From Syntrophaceae bacterium PtaB.Bin038 (GTDB lineage: Bacteria > Desulfobacterota > Syntrophia > Syntrophales > UBA2192): 5,466 bases of DNA. Where the stretch lies: positions 1 through 5,466 of the forward strand of contig MVQS01000334.1 of NCBI GenBank assembly GCA_002067855.1. Reading direction: 5' to 3'. The position numbers were made by a program, and so were the translations under genes. The notes beneath the pieces were generated by a model. The model worked only from the letters and a program-made list of their open reading frames with translations. It did not search any database and had not been told where the DNA came from. Positions 1 through 5,342 of the stretch are shown in pieces (position 1 is the stretch's first letter; the number at the start of each line of letters is the position of its first letter).

Positions 1-494
1 CGATGCCCGTGCCCGTGGAGGGGGTGAGCTGGTTCGACCAGGAGTTCAGCTCCAACGCCCTCACGAAGGACCAGGTGGGCTGGGACTGGTTCTCGATCCA
101 TCTTTCCGACGGCCGGGACATGATGCTTTACTTCCTCCGCAAGAATGACGGAACGGTGGAAACGGAGTCGTCGGGCACCCTCGTGGAGGCCGACGGCCGC
201 CCCCGGCACCTCGAGCTGGGCGAGATCCGCGTGGAGACCCTGTCGACCTGGACGAGCCCGAAGAGCGGCGGGAGATACCCGAACCGCTGGCGCATCCGCA
301 TCCCCGCGGCTGCCATCGACCTGACAATTGCACCGATTGTCGCGGCACAGGAACTGGTCACGGAGGGATCCACGGGCGTGACCTACTGGGAGGGCGCCGT
401 GGACGGCAAGGGCACCTCGGACGGCAGTCCCGTCACCTGCGAGGGCTACGTGGAGATGACGGGCTACACCGGCAGCCTGGGCGGGCTTTTCTGA
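1..494 (+). CDS. CrtC/AttH-like lipocalin-fold protein, C-terminal part (5' truncated)
   Basis: The reading frame is open from the window edge to a TGA at 492-494, leaving about 163 residues. The ATG at position 3 is probably internal, because family members are usually around 340-380 aa and this piece matches only the C-terminal half. Recognisable family features are WFDQEF near residue 10, GWDWFSIHLSDGRDMMLY at about 26-43, WTSPKSGGRYPNRWRI in the middle, YWEGAV, and a terminal GYVEMTGYTG. These are typical of the CrtC/AttH group (acyclic carotenoid 1,2-hydratase and its relatives), which have a double lipocalin-like beta fold. Many members are exported and of unknown substrate, often beside ABC-transporter genes; such neighbours lie outside this window, so a hydratase role is not claimed. 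It is the only plus-strand gene and converges on the small membrane protein gene at 680-862. Confidence 0.8.
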   Translation, partial: MPVPVEGVSWFDQEFSSNALTKDQVGWDWFSIHLSDGRDMMLYFLRKNDGTVETESSGTLVEADGRPRHLELGEIRVETLSTWTSPKSGGRYPNRWRIRIPAAAIDLTIAPIVAAQELVTEGSTGVTYWEGAVDGKGTSDGSPVTCEGYVEMTGYTGSLGGLF

Positions 495-500
495 CGATAC

Positions 501-514
501 GGCCCGGCCGGGCC
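501..514. repeat. 14-bp perfect GC palindrome just after the CrtC/AttH stop
   Basis: GGCCCGGCCGGGCC reads identically on both strands and starts 6 bp after the stop codon at 492-494. It is bracketed by direct GATAC copies at 496-500 and 516-520. With no loop and no T-tract it is not a canonical intrinsic terminator, but it could act as a 3' structure or a protein site in this convergent gap. Confidence 0.4.
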
Positions 515-608
515 CGATACCCGATGACCTGATCCATCCGGACGCCGCGGGCGAAAAACCGATATCATTCCGATAGAGCGGTAGGGATCGCGCGGATCAT
601 GCGAAGAA

Positions 609-637
609 ACGCCGTCGGACCGAAGGCCCGGCGGCGT
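609..637 (-). terminator. Candidate hairpin terminator for the small membrane protein gene
   Basis: Arms 609-618 (ACGCCGTCGG) and 628-637 (CCGGCGGCGT) form a 10-bp stem with one G-T wobble and a 9-nt loop. Read on the minus strand, it lies about 43 nt after the stop at 680-682 and is followed by TTCTTCGC, a weak T-rich tail. On the plus strand no T-tract follows, so it fits the minus-strand gene better. It may also stop read-through from the convergent plus-strand gene. The rest of the 495-679 gap contains no gene; it includes a 9-bp direct repeat ATCGAACGG at 650-658 and 670-678. Confidence 0.35.
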
Positions 638-679
638 AGTTCTCGAAAAATCGAACGGACGTAGCAGAGATCGAACGGT

Positions 680-862
680 TTACGGCAGGGCGGCCCACAG
701 GACGCCCAGAGCCAGCCAGAGGATGACCGAGATCAGGAATGCCCACATCATTCCCCTGACCGGATTATTCTGTTCCTTGATTTCGGCAGCGTCCTGCCCC
801 CGACCCCGAACCAATGGAGAGCTGTCCGGTTCGGCCAGCAACGCCCTGCTCTGATGGTTCAT
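680..862 (-). CDS. Small single-pass membrane protein, unknown function
   Basis: The gene encodes 60 aa. Residues 1-36 are hydrophilic and mixed in charge. Residues about 37-59 (GMMWAFLISVILWLALGVLW onward) form one strongly hydrophobic, tryptophan-rich helix that ends almost at the C-terminus. This looks like a tail-anchored or single-pass inner-membrane micro-protein with the N-terminal part probably cytoplasmic. The ATG start is supported by GGAGGA at 872-877 with a 9-nt spacer. The stop is TAA at 680-682. It lies downstream of the ATPase gene on the same strand but 207 bp away, so it probably has its own promoter. I do not recognise a family. The ribosome binding site plus a clean membrane helix make it a better candidate than a chance reading frame. 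Confidence 0.6.
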   Translation of the reverse strand: MNHQSRALLAEPDSSPLVRGRGQDAAEIKEQNNPVRGMMWAFLISVILWLALGVLWAALP

Positions 863-871
863 TCCTTCGAA

Positions 872-877
872 TCCTCC
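872..877 (-). promoter_or_regulatory. Shine-Dalgarno site of the 60-aa membrane protein gene
   Basis: The minus strand reads GGAGGA here, 9 nt before the ATG at 862-860. A second AAGGA at 863-867 abuts the ATG and is too close to be the main site. The strong site supports this short gene being translated. Confidence 0.6.
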
Positions 878-911
878 TCGGCCGGATAAGAGTCAGCTCA
901 TTTACCCGTAG

Positions 912-938
912 TCACAGGAGAATTTTCATCACAGGAGA
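912..938. repeat. Tandem pair of 10-bp direct repeats upstream of the small membrane protein gene
   Basis: TCACAGGAGA occurs at 912-921 and again at 929-938, a 17-bp period. The pair lies about 50-76 bp upstream of the start at 862, where an operator or activator site would sit. The remainder of the 863-1069 gap holds an A/T-rich inverted repeat at 993-1009 (AATACT / AGTATT around five T) and no gene. No convincing -35/-10 pair was found. Confidence 0.35.
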
Positions 939-1033
939 GGCCTGTTCGAAGCTGACAGCTGCCCTTACATCAATCGCAAGGAAAATGCAACTAATACTTT
1001 TTTAGTATTTGGGGAAGTATGCCGCGGCGGGAA

Positions 1034-1064
1034 GGGGAGTATCGGTTTCATCAGCCCGATCCCC
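1034..1064 (-). terminator. Hairpin just downstream of the ATPase stop codon
   Basis: Arms 1034-1045 and 1056-1064 pair as 9 bp (GGGGA + TCGG against CCGA + TCCCC) with a 3-nt bulge at 1039-1041 and a 10-nt loop. It begins 5 nt after the TAA at 1070-1072. The minus strand then continues TTCCCGCC, so there is hardly any T-tract. It could be a weak or Rho-assisted terminator, or simply a structure protecting the mRNA 3' end. Confidence 0.3.
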
Positions 1065-1069
1065 GCTAT

Positions 1070-2404
1070 TTACCTGGATTCCTTCAGGGATTCATCCAGC
1101 GGCGGGAACACGATCGTCGCGCCCTCCTCGATCTTCCTGACGTCCTTGATCGAGGGGTTGTTCTGCTTGACGAACTCCATCACGCGGTCGTTGCTGAAGC
1201 CGTAGGCCTGGACCGTCAGCCGGAACAGGGTATCGTCCTTCCTGACCACGGCCTTCTTGAGGGGTTGCATGACCCGTTTCGGATGATCCGCCGCCGGTCC
1301 CGGCCCCCAGGAGTCGTGGGACCCGGACCGCTTGTCGACGGCGGCCGGGGGGCCGAAGGGATTCGTCGCCGCCTCCTGGAGCGGGGCGGGTGAAGGGGCG
1401 AGCGCCCGCTCGCGCAACACCGGGTCAACCTTGGCCCTCACGATGGGCTGCCGGAGTTTCGCGATCTGCGCCTTGTGCTGCTCCAGGGTATCGAAGGCCT
1501 TGTAAAGCAGAAGAAAAAGAACCGCCAGCAGAACCGCAAGAAACCCCGCCGCCGCGGGCACCCATGAAGGCCCGCGTGCCCTGCCCCTCGCCGCCGGCAA
1601 GGGCTGCTGGTTCGCGAGGACCTCCCGGACGATCTTTGCGTCCACGGGCTTCTGCTGATACCCCAATCCCGCGACCAGGGCGTTGTCGCAGAGGATGTTG
1701 ATGACCCTCGGGATGCCCCCGGCCTTCGCCGCGATGATCTTCACGGCCCTCTCCGTGAAGACGGGCTCCCCGCTTATCGACGCCACCGAAAGCCTGTGCC
1801 GGATGTACTCTTCGCTTTCCTCCGCGCTCAGCGGCAGGATCTTCGCGCGGACGGCGATGCGCTGCTTGAGCGACTGCAGCCGGGGGTGATCGAGGATGTT
1901 CTCGAACTCCGGCGGGGCGGCGAACACGATCTGGATGAGCTTGTACGTCGAGGTCTCGAGGTTGGACAGCAGCCGCATGCTCTCGAGCGTCTCGACGGGC
2001 ATGTTCTGGGCCTCGTCGATGACGACGACGAAATTCCGTCCCTCCACGTACTCGTCGACCAGCACGCGATTGAGCCTCTCGACCATCCGGGTCGTGGTGA
2101 GCCCCTCCGCCTGCACCTGCAATTCCCTGAAAATCTTTTCGAGGAACTCCCGGAACGTGATGTTCGGGTTGATGATGTAGATGTAGCGGATGTCGTCGCG
2201 CTTGATGTCCTGCAGAAAGGCGCGCAGGACGGACGTCTTGCCCGTGCCGACCTCGCCCGTCACGAGGACGAAGGCCTTGCGGTTCTCGATCCCGTAGACG
2301 ATGGAGGCCAGCGCCTCCTGGTGCGTGGGGCTCAGGTACAGGAACGCCGGGTCCGGCGTGATGTTGAAGGGCTCTCTGGAGAACCGGTAAAAGTCATTAT
2401 ACAT
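1070..2404 (-). CDS. ExeA/GspA-like AAA ATPase with transmembrane segment and C-terminal LysM-like domain
   Basis: The protein is 444 aa from the ATG at 2404. The N-terminus MYNDFYRFSREPFNITPDP is the family signature of ExeA/GspA-type secretion ATPases, including the PEP-CTERM-locus subfamily. Numbered from this start: Walker A GEVGTGKT at 50-57, Walker B VVVIDEAQ at 126-133, an arginine-rich segment QSLKQRIAVRAKILPL at about 177-192, and GGIPRVINILCDNAL (sensor-2-like) at about 229-243. A hydrophobic segment at about 281-302 is followed by a Pro/Ala-rich linker. A domain at about 385-434 (DTLFRLTVQAYG, NNPS, IEEGATIVFP) resembles LysM. ExeA of Aeromonas binds peptidoglycan through its periplasmic end and helps insert the type II secretin; by analogy this protein couples cytoplasmic ATP hydrolysis to wall binding, with LysM in place of the usual binding domain. 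The alternative ATGs are 2410 and 2464. The latter is unlikely because the predicted transcription start lies about there or later. Confidence 0.85.
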   Translation of the reverse strand: MYNDFYRFSREPFNITPDPAFLYLSPTHQEALASIVYGIENRKAFVLVTGEVGTGKTSVLRAFLQDIKRDDIRYIYIINPNITFREFLEKIFRELQVQAEGLTTTRMVERLNRVLVDEYVEGRNFVVVIDEAQNMPVETLESMRLLSNLETSTYKLIQIVFAAPPEFENILDHPRLQSLKQRIAVRAKILPLSAEESEEYIRHRLSVASISGEPVFTERAVKIIAAKAGGIPRVINILCDNALVAGLGYQQKPVDAKIVREVLANQQPLPAARGRARGPSWVPAAAGFLAVLLAVLFLLLYKAFDTLEQHKAQIAKLRQPIVRAKVDPVLRERALAPSPAPLQEAATNPFGPPAAVDKRSGSHDSWGPGPAADHPKRVMQPLKKAVVRKDDTLFRLTVQAYGFSNDRVMEFVKQNNPSIKDVRKIEEGATIVFPPLDESLKESR

Positions 2405-2466
2405 GGGCATTCTCGCTGTCTGTCCACCGCGGCCGTGATGGCTGCCCGCGCTGAGAATGTGCATGG

Positions 2467-2495
2467 ATCATGCCGTAAATGGCCAAGTTCGTCAA
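2467..2495 (-). promoter_or_regulatory. Sigma70-like promoter for the ExeA-like ATPase gene
   Basis: The minus strand has TTGACG at 2495-2490 (5 of 6 matches to the -35 consensus), exactly 17 bp of spacer, and CATGAT at 2472-2467 (4 of 6 to the -10). Transcription would start near 2460, inside the codons that follow the ATG at 2464. That rules against that ATG and leaves a leader of about 50-56 nt before the ATGs at 2410 and 2404. GAGA lies at a usable distance before the 2404 ATG. Confidence 0.5.
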
Positions 2496-2538
2496 CACCC
2501 GCCGCGGCTCCCCCCCTGGGGCGGGCTGCGAAACGCGG

Positions 2539-2556
2539 CCGCCCGTCACCGGGCGG
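2539..2556 (-). terminator. GC hairpin enclosing the stop codon of the cell-wall hydrolase gene
   Basis: CCGCCCG at 2539-2545 and CGGGCGG at 2550-2556 form a perfect 7-bp stem. The 4-nt loop (2546-2549) carries the TGA stop at 2546-2548. Downstream on the minus strand the sequence is CCGCGTTTCGC, with no real T-tract. It may attenuate transcription between the two-gene unit and the ATPase, or affect mRNA stability. Confidence 0.3.
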
Positions 2557-3220
2557 GCTTGAGATCCGCCGGGGGGCGCGCGAGTCGGTAGAACCGGACA
2601 TGCTCGGCGGGAAGCAGCTTCTCGCCGATCATGACGTCGCCGATGAACTCGAGGCCTCCTCCGTCCTCCCAGGGCGGGTGGGGCCCCTGGGCCTGGACGG
2701 ACTTCGGGTAGTAGAAATTGACGACCAGCGAAAGTCCGTTCTCCTGTTCCCACAGGGTCTGGATGAAGGGGTTCTTGCCGCCCGCCAGGACCTTGCCGGC
2801 GGCCTCGAAGGCCATTTTCCAGAGGGCCGGCTCCTTCGGGCACAGGAAGTCCTTCGAGAAGGGGGACCTCGGCGAGACGGCGGGGTTGAACTGGTCCTTC
2901 TTGAAGACGACGCCCCGGATCCCGCTCCCGTAGGACCGCTTTGCACTCTCGGAGCGCTCGGCCAGGCGCACGCGGTTCATGACTCCCCAGGCGATCGCCT
3001 CGTGGACGAGGGGGTCGTCGCCGATGCCGGTGGACAGGGCCTCGGCGTAGACGAGCCGCGCCAGAAGCTCCCTCTGGGAGGGCCTCGCCTTCGCAACCGT
3101 GTACTCGACCGTGTCCGAGGGGTCCCGCGCAAGGCACTTCGGTGCACCGTAGGCAGCCGCACAGAGGGCGGGAGCCGTCACGAGAAGACCGACCAGCAGG
3201 CTGCTCACAATAACTTTCAA
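2546..3220 (-). CDS. Exported SleB/CwlJ-like cell-wall hydrolase
   Basis: The gene encodes 224 aa. The N-terminus is a signal peptide: Lys2, a hydrophobic core IVSSLLVGLLVTAPALC to residue 20, then AAAYGA as a probable signal peptidase I site. The Cys at 20 has no good lipobox. The mature part resembles the SleB-type hydrolase domain (Hydrolase_2): RLVYAEAL at about 56-62 with Glu60 as the expected catalytic acid, GVMNRVR at 79-85, GVVFKKDQF at 103-111, and FYYP at about 169-172. SleB-type enzymes cut peptidoglycan glycan strands; proteobacterial members are general wall hydrolases and need not relate to spores. The start is TTG at 3220-3218, the only start giving a full signal peptide with a lysine n-region. 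It is preceded by GGAG (3229-3232) and overlaps the upstream TGA by 4 nt. It is encoded directly after the C45 hydrolase gene. Confidence 0.7.
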   Translation of the reverse strand: MKVIVSSLLVGLLVTAPALCAAAYGAPKCLARDPSDTVEYTVAKARPSQRELLARLVYAEALSTGIGDDPLVHEAIAWGVMNRVRLAERSESAKRSYGSGIRGVVFKKDQFNPAVSPRSPFSKDFLCPKEPALWKMAFEAAGKVLAGGKNPFIQTLWEQENGLSLVVNFYYPKSVQAQGPHPPWEDGGGLEFIGDVMIGEKLLPAEHVRFYRLARPPADLKPAR

Positions 3221-4287
3221 AGCCGGTACTCCATGAATTCGTACTCGCAGGGTGGCCCTGCGGCGATGTACATCCGGCCCTCGGCGGGCACCATGACGAA
3301 GGACGCCCTCGAGGCGGACGCCAGCTCCGGCGGTTTCGACGGGTCCACATGGCGGCAGATCGAGTTGGGGTGCCCCTCGTGATCGGACAGGATCCCCATC
3401 ATCGTCTCCGGGGTGATCGAGCCGTAGACGTCGTCGATCCGCTCGCGCATTCTCCCGGCCCGCGCGGTGGTGTCGGGAATCAGTTGCGGTGTCCAGTCCC
3501 CCGCCCTGAAGCGCTGCGTCTCGTAGTGGTTGGCATGGACGAGGACGTCCCGCTCCGGCAGGACGAACTCGATGTCGTCGGCGACGGCCTCGAGCCCTGT
3601 CATGCCGCCCGAGGACTCGGCGAGGAGCACGTAGCCGAGCCCGCGGGCCTGCCTGCGAAGGATGCCGAGGGCGAAACCGATCCGCGGCTGCCGCATGGCC
3701 CTCGAGAGGGTGACGGAGAGGGGCACCTGCTGCTTCATGTCGCCCAGCGGCCCGAGGGTGAGATTGACGCAGTTGCCGACACCGGCGGAGTTGAGGTGGT
3801 AGTAGGGGCTCCCGGAGAGGCACAGCACGAATTCCCGGACGCCGCTGTCGTGGCGGATGCGCAGCAGATCGATCGTCGCGGCGGGGTGCCAGTCCACGTT
3901 CTGGCCGAGGATCGCCCTGCCGCCCGCCGTCGCCCGGCCCGCCGCCGCAAAGGAGGTGCACAGCCCCATGATCCTCCCGTAGTTGAAGGCGATCTCGACG
4001 GAGCACTGGAGGGCCAGGGCTTCCTCGAGGACCACGCCGGCCCCCTCGGCCTGGCCGCGGAGAACCTCGAAGCCGTAGGGGTCGAAGTTTCGCAGGGCAG
4101 CCATGAACGTCACGGCGGCGTCCCAGACCTTGGCCTTGCCGGCCTTGAAGGGTCCGTGCTCTAGTCCCGCATAAAGCATGCCTAGCGAGGCCTTGAGGCT
4201 CTCCCTGCAGCCCTCGCCCCACTGCCTGCCGATCTCGTAGGGGCTGCCGCCGCACTCGACGATGTTCAGTCTTGTTTCCTTCTTCAT
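3217..4287 (-). CDS. C45-family Ntn hydrolase (acyl-CoA:6-APA acyltransferase-like)
   Basis: The protein is 356 aa, about the usual length for peptidase family C45. Family features in order are GGSPYEIGRQWGE at about 13-25, LCTSFAA with Cys110 as the likely nucleophile exposed by autocatalytic cleavage, GQNVDW at 128-133, NSAGVGNCVN at 166-175, HANHYE at 251-256, and SDHEGHPNSICRH at 301-313. Members cleave or transfer amide-linked acyl groups; the archetype is the penicillin acyltransferase of Penicillium, but bacterial members mostly have unknown substrates. There is no signal peptide, so a cytoplasmic location is likely. The ATG at 4287 has no proper ribosome binding site: only TTGAG abuts it, and the left end of the transposase element starts 10 bp upstream. 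A CTG at codon 7 has AGGA at good spacing, but CTG starts are rare. The gene overlaps the exported wall hydrolase gene by 4 nt. Confidence 0.8.
   Translation of the reverse strand: MKKETRLNIVECGGSPYEIGRQWGEGCRESLKASLGMLYAGLEHGPFKAGKAKVWDAAVTFMAALRNFDPYGFEVLRGQAEGAGVVLEEALALQCSVEIAFNYGRIMGLCTSFAAAGRATAGGRAILGQNVDWHPAATIDLLRIRHDSGVREFVLCLSGSPYYHLNSAGVGNCVNLTLGPLGDMKQQVPLSVTLSRAMRQPRIGFALGILRRQARGLGYVLLAESSGGMTGLEAVADDIEFVLPERDVLVHANHYETQRFRAGDWTPQLIPDTTARAGRMRERIDDVYGSITPETMMGILSDHEGHPNSICRHVDPSKPPELASASRASFVMVPAEGRMYIAAGPPCEYEFMEYRL
3229..3232 (-). promoter_or_regulatory. Shine-Dalgarno site deciding the TTG start of the cell-wall hydrolase
   Basis: GGAG on the minus strand lies 8 nt before the TTG at 3220-3218, within the last codons of the C45 gene. 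Together with the TTGA overlap at 3220-3217, it indicates translational coupling of the two genes. Confidence 0.6.
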
Positions 4288-4297
4288 CTCAAGATCG

Positions 4298-4326
4298 GGG
4301 ACGTTGTTTACTAATTAGAATAACTC
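4298..4326 (+). repeat. Left inverted repeat of the RAYT element
   Basis: It runs GGGACGTTGTTTACTAATTA and on to AACTC at 4326. It is a perfect 29-bp inverted match to 5309-5337 and an imperfect 36-bp match from 4291 (34 of 36). It contains the self-palindrome CTAATTAG at 4311-4318, flanked by GTT and AAC, so it can also fold alone. The first two bases of the transposase stop complement (4325-4327) fall inside it. Confidence 0.9.
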
Positions 4327-5272
4327 AACGCTTCCTGCCCAGAATTTTATAAACCGCCGCTTTTGTAACTCCCAACAGGCGACCGATCTCTGCAAGCGTC
4401 ATCCCGGGCAGTGCGATAAGCTGGCACGCCAACCGCCGGCGCAGCTCCACCGCCTCTGACCGTCGGCTGCCCGACAGCAGTTCCTCGACGCTGAGGCCAG
4501 CCTTTTCGCAGCCGCTGCGTATGATCGCCATTGCCGCTGCCGCATCCGGCACGGTCGGCTTCTTGTCCCGCCAAACGCCTCTGGCAAAAACCTCCCCGCC
4601 AAGGATGCGTTCATCTCCAGATGGTTCCGTCCCAGCGTCAGGCTGAAGATTCTTCATCCAATCCAGCAAGCTCCAGTCCGATTTCCAAAAGTCCCTTTTC
4701 CCGCCGGCCGCCTCGTCCCGGATCCCGCTTTCGAGAAACTCCCGGTATCGTAGACGAGCCTCTCGTTTGTTGCCACCGAACCGGGACAACACAGAAGTAA
4801 CGTCATGCCAAGGGTACTCGCTTCCATTGATCACAAAAGCATGCCCGCACCAGGGATATCGGTCCAGAGCGGCAAGGCTGTCGACCAGTCCCGCCCTGAG
4901 CGGATTGAGGTGGATGTAGCGGATCAATTCCCTGAAATAGGGCTCCTCTTCACACAGAATAGACTTGTAGCGGTTCTGGAACAGGTATCCCTGCCTCTCG
5001 TGCTTGCGGTTGTAAGAAACTGCATAGCCCGTGAGAAGGCGTCTCATGAATTTTGATATCCCAAGTGGTCCGCTCCGGATGAGCGCGTGAGCGTGATTGG
5101 GAAGCAATGCCCAGGCGTAAATCGCCGTTTCCGTCTCTACAGCGACCGTCGCCAACCGTGAGACGAAATTGCTTCGGTCCCCATCATCGTCGAAAATCCG
5201 TCTCTGCTCGATGCCCCGCACGATGACATGATGAATGGCGCCGTCAGCGTCTAATCTTGCCCTTCTCGGCAA
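4325..5272 (-). CDS. REP-associated tyrosine transposase (RAYT, Y1/HUH) with DnaA-like C-terminal HTH
   Basis: The protein is 315 aa. The N-terminus MPRRARLDADGAIHHVIVRG is characteristic of RAYT/TnpA_REP proteins. The HUH metal-binding motif is NHAH at 59-62 (His60, His62). The likely nucleophile is Tyr119 in RYIHLNPLRAGLV, and the family segment GYLFQNRYKS lies at 95-104. Residues about 258-311 (LSVEELLSGSRR, then TLAEIGRLLGVTKAAVYKIL) resemble DnaA domain IV, a DNA-binding helix-turn-helix found fused to many RAYTs. The catalytic motifs are intact, with no frameshift. These enzymes nick and join single-stranded DNA at palindromic ends. The start is TTG (5272-5270), fixed by AGGAGG at 5279-5284 with a 6-nt spacer. 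It is transcribed in the same direction as its neighbours. Confidence 0.88.
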   Translation of the reverse strand: MPRRARLDADGAIHHVIVRGIEQRRIFDDDGDRSNFVSRLATVAVETETAIYAWALLPNHAHALIRSGPLGISKFMRRLLTGYAVSYNRKHERQGYLFQNRYKSILCEEEPYFRELIRYIHLNPLRAGLVDSLAALDRYPWCGHAFVINGSEYPWHDVTSVLSRFGGNKREARLRYREFLESGIRDEAAGGKRDFWKSDWSLLDWMKNLQPDAGTEPSGDERILGGEVFARGVWRDKKPTVPDAAAAMAIIRSGCEKAGLSVEELLSGSRRSEAVELRRRLACQLIALPGMTLAEIGRLLGVTKAAVYKILGRKR

Positions 5273-5278
5273 CGGGTC

Positions 5279-5284
5279 CCTCCT
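5279..5284 (-). promoter_or_regulatory. Shine-Dalgarno site deciding the TTG start of the transposase
   Basis: AGGAGG on the minus strand lies 6 nt before the TTG at 5272-5270. No ATG gives the conserved RAYT N-terminus, so this site settles the start. A strong site paired with a weak start codon is a common way of limiting transposase output. Confidence 0.65.
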
Positions 5285-5308
5285 GTCCTACCCTATGCAA
5301 GTAAGCAC

Positions 5309-5337
5309 GAGTTATTCTAATTAGTAAACAACGTCCC
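5309..5337 (-). repeat. Right inverted repeat of the RAYT element
   Basis: It is the exact reverse complement of 4298-4326 and carries the same central CTAATTAG palindrome (5317-5324). It ends 5 bp from the DUF47 stop codon. The imperfect extension to 5344 would overlap two bases of that stop. Confidence 0.9.
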
Positions 5338-5342
5338 TGGTC

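Larger units (their letters stand above)
4298..5337 (-). mobile_element. RAYT transposon-like element with 29-bp perfect inverted ends
   Basis: This 1,040-bp unit carries a single gene, the Y1 transposase at 4325-5272, and is bounded by identical inverted repeats (4298-4326 and 5309-5337). No target-site duplication is seen outside the ends (ATCTCAAGATCG on the left, TGGTCTTAGCTG on the right), in line with HUH-type transposition. The flanks continue the inverted symmetry for 7 more positions with 2 mismatches, so the true unit may be 4291-5344. It lies 5 bp after the DUF47 stop and 10 bp before the C45 start. By eye it is richer in A/T than its neighbours, which suggests recent arrival. Confidence 0.75.

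Noticed and set aside
501..514. Intrinsic terminator for the CrtC/AttH-like gene
   Set aside because: The palindrome has no loop and no following T-tract, so it is listed only as a repeat.
2405..2464. ATG at 2464 as start of the ExeA-like ATPase
   Set aside because: The added 20 residues lie outside the family N-terminus, no ribosome binding site precedes it, and the promoter candidate at 2467-2495 would start transcription at or after this ATG.
2397..3350. 317-codon minus-strand frame overlapping the wall hydrolase
   Set aside because: It is in a different frame from the hydrolase, Arg/Pro/Gly-rich and without domains, so it is treated as a shadow.
1796..3382. 528-codon open frame on the plus strand opposite the ATPase and wall hydrolase genes
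   Set aside because: It lies antisense to two genes with clear family motifs. The translation is rich in Arg, Gly, Asp and Leu without a recognisable domain, as expected from the mirror frame of GC-rich coding DNA.
3349..4164. 271-codon plus-strand open frame opposite the C45 gene
   Set aside because: It is an antisense shadow. The C45 frame holds all catalytic and conserved motifs, and this one has none.
3221..4255. Upstream extension of the cell-wall hydrolase frame to give a 569-aa protein
   Set aside because: The extra 345 residues are a low-complexity Arg/Pro/Gly shadow of the C45 gene. The signal peptide and Shine-Dalgarno site fix the true start at the TTG at 3220.
4288..4330. Hybrid promoter formed by the left inverted repeat and reading into the C45 gene
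   Set aside because: The stretch is A/T-rich, but no -35/-10 pair at 16-18 bp spacing fits on the minus strand.
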